Below, piece after piece: positions 43,107 to 51,249 of a stretch of 64,000 nt of DNA (position 1 is the first letter of the stretch; every line of letters begins with the position of its first letter). This stretch comes from Paenibacillus_AR mesotrionivorans. GTDB taxonomy: Bacteria > Bacillota > Bacilli > Paenibacillales > NBRC-103111. The DNA lies in contig NZ_JBJURJ010000023.1 in NCBI RefSeq assembly GCF_046098205.1, positions 40,257-104,256 of the forward strand, written 5' to 3'. The notes under the pieces were generated by a model, which saw only the letters and a program-made list of their open reading frames with translations, searched no databases and had not been told where the DNA came from. The position numbers and the translations under genes are program-made.

Positions 43107-43523
43107 TTACGGCTTCCCCGCAGTTGACGAACCCTGCTGGGTTTTTACTTCACCCGGCACACGGACGAAATTATCCTCCTGTATGCGCACAAGCCCCTTC
43201 TTCGCTGCCTCATCCATATATTGGGAAGGATCTATCATCTTCGACAATTTTTCCTTCAAGGCATTATTGTCGGCTTCCAGCCGGGAAATTTCCCTCTCCA
43301 CATTCTGAATCCGGGTATTCATCTGATAGATTTGGGCATACCGCCATATGACAACGCCTGCCACCAGCGCACAAAGCAGCACCGTAAACAAGTACAGAAG
43401 CTTCTCCTGTGTCGGAAGGCGGCTTGTCCGGTATACCACCCTGCGGGTTTCCTTGATCTTAACACGTTCCGGGGAGTTTTGTCTCTCCTCGACTGCCAAA
43501 TTCCCACGTATGTAAGCTGCCAT
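43107..43523 (-). CDS. ftsL: cell division protein FtsL
   Basis: Bitopic divisome protein, 138 residues: a basic cytoplasmic N-terminus to about 40, one membrane segment (LLYLFTVLLCALVAGVVIW), then a coiled coil (MNTRIQNVEREISRLEADNNALKEKL) that pairs with DivIC and DivIB. Position between rsmH and pbpB is diagnostic, since the family is poorly conserved in sequence. AAGGATG lies upstream of the ATG. Confidence 0.92.
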   Translation of the reverse strand: MAAYIRGNLAVEERQNSPERVKIKETRRVVYRTSRLPTQEKLLYLFTVLLCALVAGVVIWRYAQIYQMNTRIQNVEREISRLEADNNALKEKLSKMIDPSQYMDEAAKKGLVRIQEDNFVRVPGEVKTQQGSSTAGKP

Positions 43524-43592
43524 TTTTACACATCCTTCATCAGGTTCTCACTCGATAGAATCGAACGGTGCTTGATCTATGCGACAGACGGC

Positions 43593-44549
43593 TTATCCCA
43601 GCTTCTCGGCGATGCGCAGCTTGGAGGAGCGGGCCCTCTGGTTTACTTCCAGCTCATTGTCCCCCGGCACGATGGGCTTGCGGTTGACCAGCCTCAGGGT
43701 GGATTTCCGGCCGCATACGCAGATGGGGAAATCCGGCGGGCAGGTGCAGGACTCGATATGTCCGGCGAATGCTTGTTTGACGATCCGGTCCTCCAGGGAG
43801 TGAAAGGTAATGACCGAAATTCGTCCGCCGGGCTTCAGGCATTCAATCCCCTGCTCCAGCACATCCTCCAGCGCACCCAGCTCGTCGTTGACGGCAATGC
43901 GGATGGCCTGAAAGCTGCGTTTGGCCGGATGCCCGCCCGTCCGTCTGGCTGCTGCGGGAATACCTTCCTTGATCAGCTCGGCCAGCTGGCCGGTGGTTTC
44001 CACGGGGGCCTTCTCCCGGGCCTTCACGATCACAGAAGCAATTCTTCTGGCGAACTTCTCCTCCCCGTATTCGAACAGAATCCGGGTCAGCTCCGCCTCC
44101 GGCCATTCATTCACCAGCTTCCGGGCCGTGAGAGGAGCAGTTTGGTCCATGCGCATGTCCAGCTCCGCATCCTGATGATAGCTGAAGCCCCTGTCGGCAT
44201 CATCCAGTTGGGGCGAGGACACGCCCAAGTCAAGCAGGATGCCGTCCACCTGAGGCACACCCTCCGCAGACAACGGAACCCCGGCCTTCTCCAGAGCCTG
44301 CCGGATATAGCGGAAATTCGTTTTCACCAGGGTAACCTTATCCCCGTAGGGCGACAGCTTCTCCCCGGCAAAAGCCAACGCCGCATCATCCTGGTCCAGC
44401 CCGATCAGCCGTCCACCGTCTCCCAGCTGTGCCGCAATCCGCTCACTGTGGCCGGCTCCGCCCAAGGTGCAATCGACATAGATGCCGTCCGGCTTGATGG
44501 CAAGCCCCTCCACAGCCTCTTCCTTCAAAACCGTAATATGATGAAACAA
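43593..44549 (-). CDS. rsmH: 16S rRNA (cytosine-1402 N4) methyltransferase RsmH
   Basis: SAM-dependent methyltransferase (MraW) of the ribosomal P site; 318 residues. Motif I YVDCTLGGAGHSE, DGILLDLGVSSPQLDDADRGFSY, FQAIRIAVNDEL, and ISVITFHSLEDRIVKQAF are all present. The start is TTG (44547-44549), with AGGAGGT 11 bases upstream. It follows mraZ by 15 bases. Confidence 0.96.
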   Translation of the reverse strand: MFHHITVLKEEAVEGLAIKPDGIYVDCTLGGAGHSERIAAQLGDGGRLIGLDQDDAALAFAGEKLSPYGDKVTLVKTNFRYIRQALEKAGVPLSAEGVPQVDGILLDLGVSSPQLDDADRGFSYHQDAELDMRMDQTAPLTARKLVNEWPEAELTRILFEYGEEKFARRIASVIVKAREKAPVETTGQLAELIKEGIPAAARRTGGHPAKRSFQAIRIAVNDELGALEDVLEQGIECLKPGGRISVITFHSLEDRIVKQAFAGHIESCTCPPDFPICVCGRKSTLRLVNRKPIVPGDNELEVNQRARSSKLRIAEKLG

Positions 44550-44564
44550 GATGTGTATAACCTC

Positions 44565-44996
44565 CTAGAAGTTAAAATCAATCAGCGTTTCCGCTATTTC
44601 GTTAAAGGAGTCCTCGGAAGCCTGGGAATAGCGGTCCCACTCCGCCTTGCTCCAAATTTCGATTTTTCCCGATACGCCGATAATGACGCAATCCTTCTCC
44701 AGCAATGCATGATTAATCAGGTTATTGGGTATATTTACCCTTCCCTGTTTATCCAACTCACATTCGGTGGCCCCGGAAAAAAACATCCGGCTGAAGGCTC
44801 TGGCCTCCGCCTTCATCATGGGCAGCGCTTTAAGCTTCTGCTCCAGGACTTTCCATTCTTCCATCGGATACACAAACAGGCATTTGTCCAGGCCTCTTGT
44901 GATGACAAAGGTGGGAGCGAGCTCATCGCGGAATTTGGAGGGAATGGTGAGCCGGCCTTTTTCGTCGATGGCATGCTGATATTCCCCCATGAACAT
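44565..44996 (-). CDS. mraZ: transcriptional regulator MraZ
   Basis: First gene of the dcw operon; ring-forming DNA-binding protein with two SpoVT-AbrB-like repeats, 143 residues (the usual length). Repeat 1 has GEYQHAIDEKGRLTIPSKFR, repeat 2 ATECELDKQGRVNIPNNL. The start MFMGEYQ was chosen with GGGGGCGG upstream. The direct repeats recognised by MraZ lie immediately upstream, so autoregulation is likely. Confidence 0.96.
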   Translation of the reverse strand: MFMGEYQHAIDEKGRLTIPSKFRDELAPTFVITRGLDKCLFVYPMEEWKVLEQKLKALPMMKAEARAFSRMFFSGATECELDKQGRVNIPNNLINHALLEKDCVIIGVSGKIEIWSKAEWDRYSQASEDSFNEIAETLIDFNF

Positions 44997-45003
44997 AATT
45001 CCG

Positions 45004-45038
45004 CCCCCTTTATCCCCACTTTGCCCCACTTTTCACCA
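45004..45038 (-). promoter_or_regulatory. MraZ operator: TGGGG-type repeats every 10 bases
   Basis: The minus strand reads TGGTG, TGGGG, TGGGG, GGGGG, each followed by a five-base AT-rich spacer (AAAAG, CAAAG, ATAAA). This is the TGGGN-N5 direct-repeat pattern known for MraZ. It ends 8 bases before the mraZ ATG, so it overlaps the ribosome site region as well. Confidence 0.75.
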
Positions 45039-45069
45039 CACCTTTAAAAGAGTTCTCCACATGTGCAAA

Positions 45070-45095
45070 AAATCCTGCTGGGATCAGCAGGATTT
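45070..45095. terminator. terminator between the DUF4349 gene and mraZ
   Basis: AATCCTGCTG pairs with CAGCAGGATT; on the minus strand it is followed by TTTTTTGC, and on the plus strand by TTTC and A-rich sequence. It ends the DUF4349 transcript. Confidence 0.85.
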
Positions 45096-45165
45096 CAAAA
45101 AAAGATTTCATATATTTCGCCAAAAGTCAACCAATTACGTCAATCTTTGAATGGATTTTAGAAAA

Positions 45166-46275
45166 TCATGTCGTTTTATCATCTGTTTCCTCTTTAGGCT
45201 GGACAGATGCAGCGGGAAACGGATCATTTGACGGAGGCAAACGGTCCTTATGAGATTGCATTTTCTGTTGATAAGCCTCCGCTTGCGCTCTGCGCTTCTT
45301 CCGGCTTCTGTTATGCAATATCCACAGTGGAGAACCGACGACAAGCCCGATGGCTGCGATGGGGATAACTCCTGCCAGGAAAACCACCAGCCCTTGGCCG
45401 AAGCCGGCCAGGAACCCCATCGACGAGAGCATGGCATCCCGGGAACGGCCGAATACGGAATCGGATTTGTGGGTATCCAGAGAGCTTCCGGGCTGGTAAA
45501 GCCGGATTTCCACGGTGGAAAAAGCCACATTCGAGTCGATGTAGCGCATACGCCCCTTCATTCTTTCAATGGCCTCCTGAATCTTGGCCAATTCGTTGGT
45601 GTATTGCACCAGCTCCTCTGTCCGGGTAGCCTTCTGCATAAATTCCAGATAACGGGCCTCCACCACCTGCTTCGCCTTCAGCTGGGCTTCCAGATCCACA
45701 TACTCCTCCGAGAAGTCTTGAGCCTGGACATTACGCTGAATGGCTTCATTCGGAATCTTCTCCAGCTCCTTCAGGAAGGTGGAGAAGCCTGTGGACGGAA
45801 TCTTCAGGACGAAGTTTCCGCCTTCCTCCCGGCTGGTGCTGTTCTCCGAGAATTGGAGAATGTAACCGCCGGAGAGGGTCACCAGATTGCGGATCTCCGC
45901 CTGTGCATCCGCGTAGCTCTTCACCTTCATGGTCAGGTTGGCCTTGTAAACCAGCTTACGGTTCAGCCCTTCCTGATCCGTTCCCATACCGGAGAAGCCC
46001 GCTCCCTTCTCCTCCCCCGTGCCGCTGCTTTGGCCACCGGCATTGGCCTGCCCGGACGGTTGGGCCGCCGGAGCCGCTTTACTGTTGTCCTTATCCGCCT
46101 GCTCGGAGGTTTTAGTTAACCCCATCTGGTCGGCAACCGAGTTGCTCATCATGTTGGCCGACGAACCGCTTTCGCTGCTTGCTGTGGAGCTTTCACTCTT
46201 GTCCGCCGCGGAGCATCCTGCAAGTGCCAGCGCTGCTGCCAGCCATACCGCCGCAATCCTTCTCCCCCATTTCAT
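45166..46275 (-). CDS. DUF4349 lipoprotein
   Basis: Membrane protein of unknown function, 369 residues. Lipoprotein signal with Cys21 (ALALAGCSAAD), a Ser/Ala/Gly-rich linker of about 100 residues, then the DUF4349 domain (VYKANLTMKVKSYADAQAEIRNLVTLSGGYILQ) with a coiled coil (EYVDLEAQLKAKQVVEARYLEF, then ELAKIQEAIERMKGRM). Near the C-terminus is a membrane segment (GLVVFLAGVIPIAAIGLVVG) and a basic then acidic cytosolic tail. Start chosen by CAGGGGGAA upstream. It lies between ahcY and mraZ with terminators on both sides, so it is a single-gene unit. Confidence 0.88.
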   Translation of the reverse strand: MKWGRRIAAVWLAAALALAGCSAADKSESSTASSESGSSANMMSNSVADQMGLTKTSEQADKDNSKAAPAAQPSGQANAGGQSSGTGEEKGAGFSGMGTDQEGLNRKLVYKANLTMKVKSYADAQAEIRNLVTLSGGYILQFSENSTSREEGGNFVLKIPSTGFSTFLKELEKIPNEAIQRNVQAQDFSEEYVDLEAQLKAKQVVEARYLEFMQKATRTEELVQYTNELAKIQEAIERMKGRMRYIDSNVAFSTVEIRLYQPGSSLDTHKSDSVFGRSRDAMLSSMGFLAGFGQGLVVFLAGVIPIAAIGLVVGSPLWILHNRSRKKRRAQAEAYQQKMQSHKDRLPPSNDPFPAASVQPKEETDDKTT

Positions 46276-46401
46276 GCCTGGTTCCCCCTGTTTTTTGTTA
46301 TTTACATGGATCCATCCGGAACCGCAGGCTCCGTTATCCATCAAACGGCATACGCAGGGAAAATGTTGCAATTGGCCCTCCATTTTACTGTGGCCCAATT
46401 C

Positions 46402-46446
46402 AAAAAAAAGAGGCAGCCCTCCTAATGGATACGGAAGGGCTGCCTC
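46402..46446 (-). terminator. terminator of bshC-ahcY
   Basis: On the minus strand GAGGCAGCCCT pairs with AGGGCTGCCTC and is followed by eight U, 24 to 68 bases after the ahcY stop. Confidence 0.93.
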
Positions 46447-46469
46447 ATTCATTCGCTTTTCAGGGATGC

Positions 46470-47732
46470 TTAATGCTCTGCCCAACCGGCCAGATAAGCG
46501 GTTTGCTCCTCGGTCAGGGCATCGATGGCCAGACCCATGGAAGCCAGCTTGAAGCGGGCTACCTGCTCATCCAGCTCATAAGGCACATTGACCACCTTAT
46601 TGCCGATGGCTTGGTACTGGTCGTTAACATATTTCAGAGCCAGCGCCTGCAGGGCAAAGGTCATATCCATAATCTCTGCCGGATGCCCGTCGCCTGCCGC
46701 CAGATTCACCAGACGGCCTTCGGCCAGCAGATAGATGCTGCGTCCGTCCTTCAGCTTGTATTCCTCAATATTTCTGCGGACTGTCCGTTTGGAGACGGAC
46801 AAGGCGTCCAGCTCCGGCTTGTTCACTTCCACATCGAAGTGTCCGGCATTGGAGAGAATCGCGCCGTCCTTCATCACCGCATAGTGCTCGCCCCGGATCA
46901 CATCCCGGTTGCCGGTTACCGTGACGAAGAAATCGCCTTCCTTGGCGGCTTCCAGCATAGGCATCACATGGAAGCCGTCCATATACGCCTCAATGGCCTT
47001 GATGGCATCCACTTCGGTAACAATGACCTTGGCGCCCAGCCCCTTGGCCCGCATTGCGACACCCTTGCCGCACCAGCCATAGCCAACGACAACCACTGTT
47101 TTGCCTGCTACCACCAGATTGGTGGTGCGGTTAATGCCATCCCATACGGATTGGCCGGTTCCGTAACGATTGTCGAACAAATATTTGCAGAAGGCATCAT
47201 TTACAGCCACCATCGGGAACTTCAGCTTGCCCTCGTTCTCCAGAGACTTCAGCCGGAGAATGCCGGTTGTAGTCTCCTCTGCACCGCCCCGGACCTGAGC
47301 CAGCAGATCCTGGCGTTCACTGTGAAGAATGGTCACCAAATCTCCGCCGTCGTCAATGATCAGGTCGGGTTTTTCCTCCAAGGTTTTGATCAAGAGGGCC
47401 TTATACTCCTCCGGAGAGGGATTGTATTTGGCATACACCCGGATGCCATCCTCAACCAGCGCTGCACATACATCATCCTGTGTGGACAGCGGATTGCTGC
47501 CGGTGATGGTCACATCTGCTCCACCGGCCTGAACCACCTTGGCCAGATACGCGGTTTTAGCCTCGAGATGAAGGGAAATGGCCACCTTCAAACCTTTAAA
47601 GGGCTGCTCCTGTTGGAACTGCTCCTTGATTTTGTTTAGGACCGGCATGTGGGCGTCCACCCAGTCAATTTTCAGATGCCCTTCCGGAGCCAGCGCCGGG
47701 TCGGCAATAATGCTTTGGTTTTGCAATGTCAT
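46470..47732 (-). CDS. ahcY: adenosylhomocysteinase
   Basis: NAD-dependent hydrolase that splits S-adenosylhomocysteine into adenosine and homocysteine; 420 residues. The NAD-binding loop VVVVGYGWCGKGVAMRAKGLG, FPMVAVNDAFCKYLFDNRYGTGQS with catalytic Lys and Asp, and NAGHFDVEVN are present. AAAGGAGG precedes the ATG. It follows bshC by 36 bases and is probably cotranscribed. Many Bacillus use Pfs/LuxS for this step instead. Confidence 0.96.
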   Translation of the reverse strand: MTLQNQSIIADPALAPEGHLKIDWVDAHMPVLNKIKEQFQQEQPFKGLKVAISLHLEAKTAYLAKVVQAGGADVTITGSNPLSTQDDVCAALVEDGIRVYAKYNPSPEEYKALLIKTLEEKPDLIIDDGGDLVTILHSERQDLLAQVRGGAEETTTGILRLKSLENEGKLKFPMVAVNDAFCKYLFDNRYGTGQSVWDGINRTTNLVVAGKTVVVVGYGWCGKGVAMRAKGLGAKVIVTEVDAIKAIEAYMDGFHVMPMLEAAKEGDFFVTVTGNRDVIRGEHYAVMKDGAILSNAGHFDVEVNKPELDALSVSKRTVRRNIEEYKLKDGRSIYLLAEGRLVNLAAGDGHPAEIMDMTFALQALALKYVNDQYQAIGNKVVNVPYELDEQVARFKLASMGLAIDALTEEQTAYLAGWAEH

Positions 47733-47768
47733 TGGAATGCCTCCTTTAAGGATTGGTTATCGTTTCTA

Positions 47769-49400
47769 TTAAAAAAACATCAGCCGGTGTTTACCGTCAT
47801 TGTCATAAGATGTGACAATGAGCTCATCAATCCAGCCGCTTCCATAACGGTTCAAATAAGCAAACACATTATACACTCTTTCCTGCGGCTTGGACAATGG
47901 GTTCAAGCTGAGCCGGATGCGGTCCAATTGGCGCAGCCCGCTGGAAAATTTGCTCTGCAGGGAATCCGCAGCCCGGTTGCGGAGATATTCGATCTGCTCC
48001 ACAATCTTTTGCTTGTTGGTGTCCCCCAGCTTCGCCAGGCCGGGATTGAGGCTCGCTACGGTTTCCATAACAGGCCGGTACAGCTCCAGAAATCTCCTGC
48101 GGGTTTCCGAAAACAGCTCCTCCACCTCGTATTGCCCCTGGTCCATCAGCCACTCCTGGCGGAAGTCATCGAACTGGTCCATTACGGCATCATACGTGAG
48201 GCCGAATTTTTCCATATTCTTATGTACCGTTCCTTCAATTAAGGTAAACTCCAGGCGGGGTTTGATGATTGGCAGCCACAACCCCATCCGGTGGAAGGCC
48301 TCCCGGGTTAAGGACCAATAGGCGATTTCCCCCGGTCCCAGTACCACAGCCAGCACCGGAAGCACATAATCCTGCATCATCGGCCGGGTCATGACATTAT
48401 TGCTGAACCGCCAGGGCTCCTCCTCCACAAGACGCTCCAGCTCTGCCTTCTCCACGCGGAAGGTCCGTTTCCGGTTGGTAAACCCGTCTCCATCCCGGTA
48501 CAGCAGGGTCCGCTCGCCATTGTCATCATAGAAGAACAGATTGGCCTGCCCCGGAGTCTGGTCCGCTTGCGGGGTATAACCCAGCTCTGCCACAGCCGCG
48601 CTGCCATCCAGCACACAACGGTTCAGCTCATCGCAATCTGCCAACAGACGCCGGAACATGGGGCTCTCCAGCCGGCGCAGGGCCGGATCCTCGGAATCCA
48701 GCAGGACCAAGCCGTGGGCTCCGAACAGCCATCCCATAATCCGGGCAAAATAATCCGTCAACGTCCGGGATACATCCGCAAATTCCCGCAGACGCGCCAT
48801 CAGATCAGGCTTGAAGTCGCTGTCCTGGAGCCATTCCTCCATCTTTGCCAGAGCATCAGCCCAGGAGTCGAAATCCAGCCGGCTTACCGCCTCGCGTTTG
48901 CCTGTGGGATGCTCCAGACGGTACCGTTCCACAGCAAGCTGCGGGGTTAAGGCAAACCAATGATTCACCTCATCAAAGTCATGGTCCTCCCCTGCAATCC
49001 AGAAAACCGGAACCACCGGCTTGCCCAGCGTGGCCGAAGCCTCACGGGCCAACCGGATAATAGAAATTGCTTTATAAATCACCAGCAGCGGTCCTGTAAA
49101 TAAACCTGCCTGTTGGCCGCCTGTTATTACCAGTGTATCCTCCTGCGCCAACAGAGCAAGGGATTGACGGACGGCCTCATGGTCGTTTCCTTGCTTGAGA
49201 TTGTATGCTGTCAGCACCTCGATCATGCTATCCCGCGGCGCCCGCTCCGAATGAGTGGAGGCTAACCAGTCTGCCCGTCGCTCCCATTCGCCGGCCTGCC
49301 AAGGATGATAATCGAAACGCTCTGCCACCTTATCGTAATGCCGGCAATAATCCTCCGCCAGCGGCTGGCTTTTGCTCCGTACCGCTTCTACCAGTTGCAA
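47769..49400 (-). CDS. bshC: bacillithiol biosynthesis protein BshC (putative cysteine ligase)
   Basis: Last step of bacillithiol synthesis, adding Cys to GlcN-malate; 543 residues. Conserved VITGGQQAGLFTGPLLVIYKAISIIRLA (in pieces), PVFWIAGEDHDFDEVNHW and a C-terminal coiled coil. The start was set at TTG 49400 because AGAGGAGG lies ten bases upstream and the result MQLVEAVRSKSQPLAEDY fits the family N-terminus; an ATG at 49421 lies inside the ribosome site. Other bsh genes are outside the window. Confidence 0.95.
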   Translation of the reverse strand: MQLVEAVRSKSQPLAEDYCRHYDKVAERFDYHPWQAGEWERRADWLASTHSERAPRDSMIEVLTAYNLKQGNDHEAVRQSLALLAQEDTLVITGGQQAGLFTGPLLVIYKAISIIRLAREASATLGKPVVPVFWIAGEDHDFDEVNHWFALTPQLAVERYRLEHPTGKREAVSRLDFDSWADALAKMEEWLQDSDFKPDLMARLREFADVSRTLTDYFARIMGWLFGAHGLVLLDSEDPALRRLESPMFRRLLADCDELNRCVLDGSAAVAELGYTPQADQTPGQANLFFYDDNGERTLLYRDGDGFTNRKRTFRVEKAELERLVEEEPWRFSNNVMTRPMMQDYVLPVLAVVLGPGEIAYWSLTREAFHRMGLWLPIIKPRLEFTLIEGTVHKNMEKFGLTYDAVMDQFDDFRQEWLMDQGQYEVEELFSETRRRFLELYRPVMETVASLNPGLAKLGDTNKQKIVEQIEYLRNRAADSLQSKFSSGLRQLDRIRLSLNPLSKPQERVYNVFAYLNRYGSGWIDELIVTSYDNDGKHRLMFF

Positions 49401-49432
49401 GATGCTCCGGCCTCCTCTCATGTCCAGCTTTT

Positions 49433-49461
49433 ATCTTAACGCAAAGCCAAGCTTTGCACAA
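49433..49461 (-). promoter_or_regulatory. promoter of bshC-ahcY
   Basis: The minus strand shows -35 TTGTGC (49456-49461), a 17-base spacer and -10 TAAGAT (49433-49438), about 30 bases before the bshC start. Confidence 0.55.
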
Positions 49462-49494
49462 ATACCAAACTGCTTATGCCTATCAAGTTTTTCA

Positions 49495-49523
49495 TTGACA
49501 ACCAAGTATGAAGACGCTACGAT
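49495..49523 (+). promoter_or_regulatory. promoter of the VC0807-like gene
   Basis: Perfect -35 TTGACA (49495-49500), 17 bases, -10 TACGAT (49518-49523), about 45 bases before the start. It diverges from the bshC promoter with 33 bases between the -35 elements. Confidence 0.65.
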
Positions 49524-49570
49524 AATCCCATTCTATCCCAGCAGCTTGTTCTGCTGACGAAGGGGATCCA

Positions 49571-50221
49571 ATGAAATCAAGTATGCTTTGGGACGTCGTC
49601 ATTTATCTTGTGCTCCCGATAGCCGTTTGGCGGTTGGGAGAAGGCCACCTGCCTGACTATTATTTGATTTTACTTACAGGCATTCCGGGTATTATCTACA
49701 CCGTGCTGACACTGGCTATCCGCAAAAAAGCCAACTTTACAGGCATTTTCCTGCTGACGACCATGCTGATCGATTCCGCCTTGGACCTGTTGGCCGGCTC
49801 TGTACGCAATATGTTCCTGTACGGCTTATGGCAAAGTGTAGTCATGATCCTGTTCTACGGCCTCACCCTGCTTCTACGCCGCCCGGTGAGCATGTACTTT
49901 GCCTTGGATGTGGCCGAGCTCCAAGGTTATAACCGCCAGGAAACCCGTGAGCTGTACGTTTCGCCCAAACCCTGGAGGCTGCTGCAGCTGATTACTGTTC
50001 TGATGGGCGTAAAAAGCCTGGGCTTCGCCTTTATCAAATGGTCGGTCCTTACCCATTTTTACAATGAACGATTGGGCAAACTTACCATTGGGTATGACAA
50101 TTACCTTTTTTATATCCGGATGTATAACTGGGTTTGGGGCGCGGTTATCGCGGTGTGCTGGCTGCTGTTTTATAGAAGCGTAATGGCACTCGTTAAGGAC
50201 GAGCCCAATCCGGCCGTGTAG
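49571..50221 (+). CDS. VC0807-like integral membrane protein
   Basis: Membrane protein of 216 residues with about six hydrophobic segments (VVIYLVLPIAVWRL, YLILLTGIPGIIYTVLTLAI, FTGIFLLTTMLIDSALDLLAG, SVVMILFYGLTLLL, LITVLMGVKSLGFAF, GAVIAVCWLLFYRS). It resembles the VC0807 family, which has no established function. AAGGGG precedes the ATG. It is one of the few plus-strand genes, with its own promoter and a shared bidirectional terminator. Confidence 0.75.
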   Translation: MKSSMLWDVVIYLVLPIAVWRLGEGHLPDYYLILLTGIPGIIYTVLTLAIRKKANFTGIFLLTTMLIDSALDLLAGSVRNMFLYGLWQSVVMILFYGLTLLLRRPVSMYFALDVAELQGYNRQETRELYVSPKPWRLLQLITVLMGVKSLGFAFIKWSVLTHFYNERLGKLTIGYDNYLFYIRMYNWVWGAVIAVCWLLFYRSVMALVKDEPNPAV

Positions 50222-50240
50222 CTTATCCCCACCTGTAATA

Positions 50241-50287
50241 AAAAACCGCCGCGGCTCCCTTGGGGAATGCCGGCAGGCGGTTTTTGC
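50241..50287. terminator. bidirectional terminator between VC0807-like gene and oppF
   Basis: AAAAACCGCC (50241-50250) pairs with GGCGGTTTTT (50277-50286), giving a U-run on either strand. An inner GCGGC/GCCGGC pairing extends it. Confidence 0.92.
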
Positions 50288-50294
50288 TTTAGAA

Positions 50295-51248
50295 TTAGTA
50301 CAAATGGCAGGCTGTAAAGTGGCCGGGCTCTACTTCCTTCATCTCCGGCATGGATTCCGCACACTTGGCCATGGCCTTCGGACAACGGGTCCGGAAGGGA
50401 CAGCCGCTGGGCGGATTCATGGGGCTCGGTACTTCGCCCTGGAGGATAATGCGCTCCCGTTTCTTTTCCACTTCAGGATCGGGAATCGGAATTGCCGACA
50501 GAAGGGAAACGGTATACGGGTGAAGCGGGTGGGAGTACAGCTTCTCAGAAGTCGTAATCTCCATCATTTTGCCGAGATACATAACGCCAATCCGGTCCGA
50601 GATATGCTTTACCATCGCCAAGTCATGGGCAATGAACAGATAAGTCAAATCCCGCTCCCGCTGGAGCTTCTTGAACAGATTAACCACCTGCGCCTGAACG
50701 GAAACGTCCAGAGCGGAGATGGGCTCATCCGCCACGATAAACTGCGGCTGGATGGCAAGCGCCCGGGCAATCCCGATCCGCTGCCGTTGGCCGCCGGAGA
50801 ATTCGTGGGGGAAACGTCCGGCATGTTCTGAATTCAGACCCACGTCTTGGAGCAGCTGATAGATCTGCTCCTTGCGTTCCTTGCCGGAAGCCAAGCCGTG
50901 GATATCAATGCCTTCGCCGATAATATTCTCAATGGTCATTCTGGGATTCAATGAAGCGTAAGGATCCTGGAACACCATTTGCATTTGTTGATTGAACTTC
51001 TTCAGCTTCTGGCCCTTGTACTTGTAGATGTTCTCACCGTTAAACAGCACTTCGCCTTCTGTGGCATCATACAGCTTCACAATGGTCCGGCCTGCAGTGG
51101 ATTTGCCGCAGCCGGATTCGCCTACAAGACCGAAGGTTTCTCCGCGTTTAATGGCGAAGTTAATGCCGTCCACCGCTTTAAGCACGCCGTTTCTGACATT
51201 AAAATGCTTCTTGAGATTTTTGACCTCAAGTAAAGTTTCCTCTTTCAT
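50295..51248 (-). CDS. oppF: oligopeptide ABC transporter ATPase OppF
   Basis: Cytoplasmic ATPase of the Opp/Dpp importer; 317 residues. Walker A GESGCGKSTAGRT, signature FSGGQRQRIGIARAL, Walker B FIVADEPISALDV, and FIAHDLAMV. The C-terminal Cys-rich motif SGCPFRTRCPKAMAKC is typical of OppD/F iron-sulphur-type ends. AAGGAGG precedes the start, which overlaps the oppD stop region by about one base. It is last in the opp operon. Confidence 0.94.
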   Translation of the reverse strand: MKEETLLEVKNLKKHFNVRNGVLKAVDGINFAIKRGETFGLVGESGCGKSTAGRTIVKLYDATEGEVLFNGENIYKYKGQKLKKFNQQMQMVFQDPYASLNPRMTIENIIGEGIDIHGLASGKERKEQIYQLLQDVGLNSEHAGRFPHEFSGGQRQRIGIARALAIQPQFIVADEPISALDVSVQAQVVNLFKKLQRERDLTYLFIAHDLAMVKHISDRIGVMYLGKMMEITTSEKLYSHPLHPYTVSLLSAIPIPDPEVEKKRERIILQGEVPSPMNPPSGCPFRTRCPKAMAKCAESMPEMKEVEPGHFTACHLY

Positions 51249-51249
51249 C

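Noticed and set aside
43221..45047. 608-residue plus-strand open frame
   Set aside because: Antisense to ftsL, rsmH and mraZ, all clearly recognised on the minus strand.
46179..47639. 486-residue plus-strand open frame
   Set aside because: Antisense to ahcY and the DUF4349 gene; no start signal.
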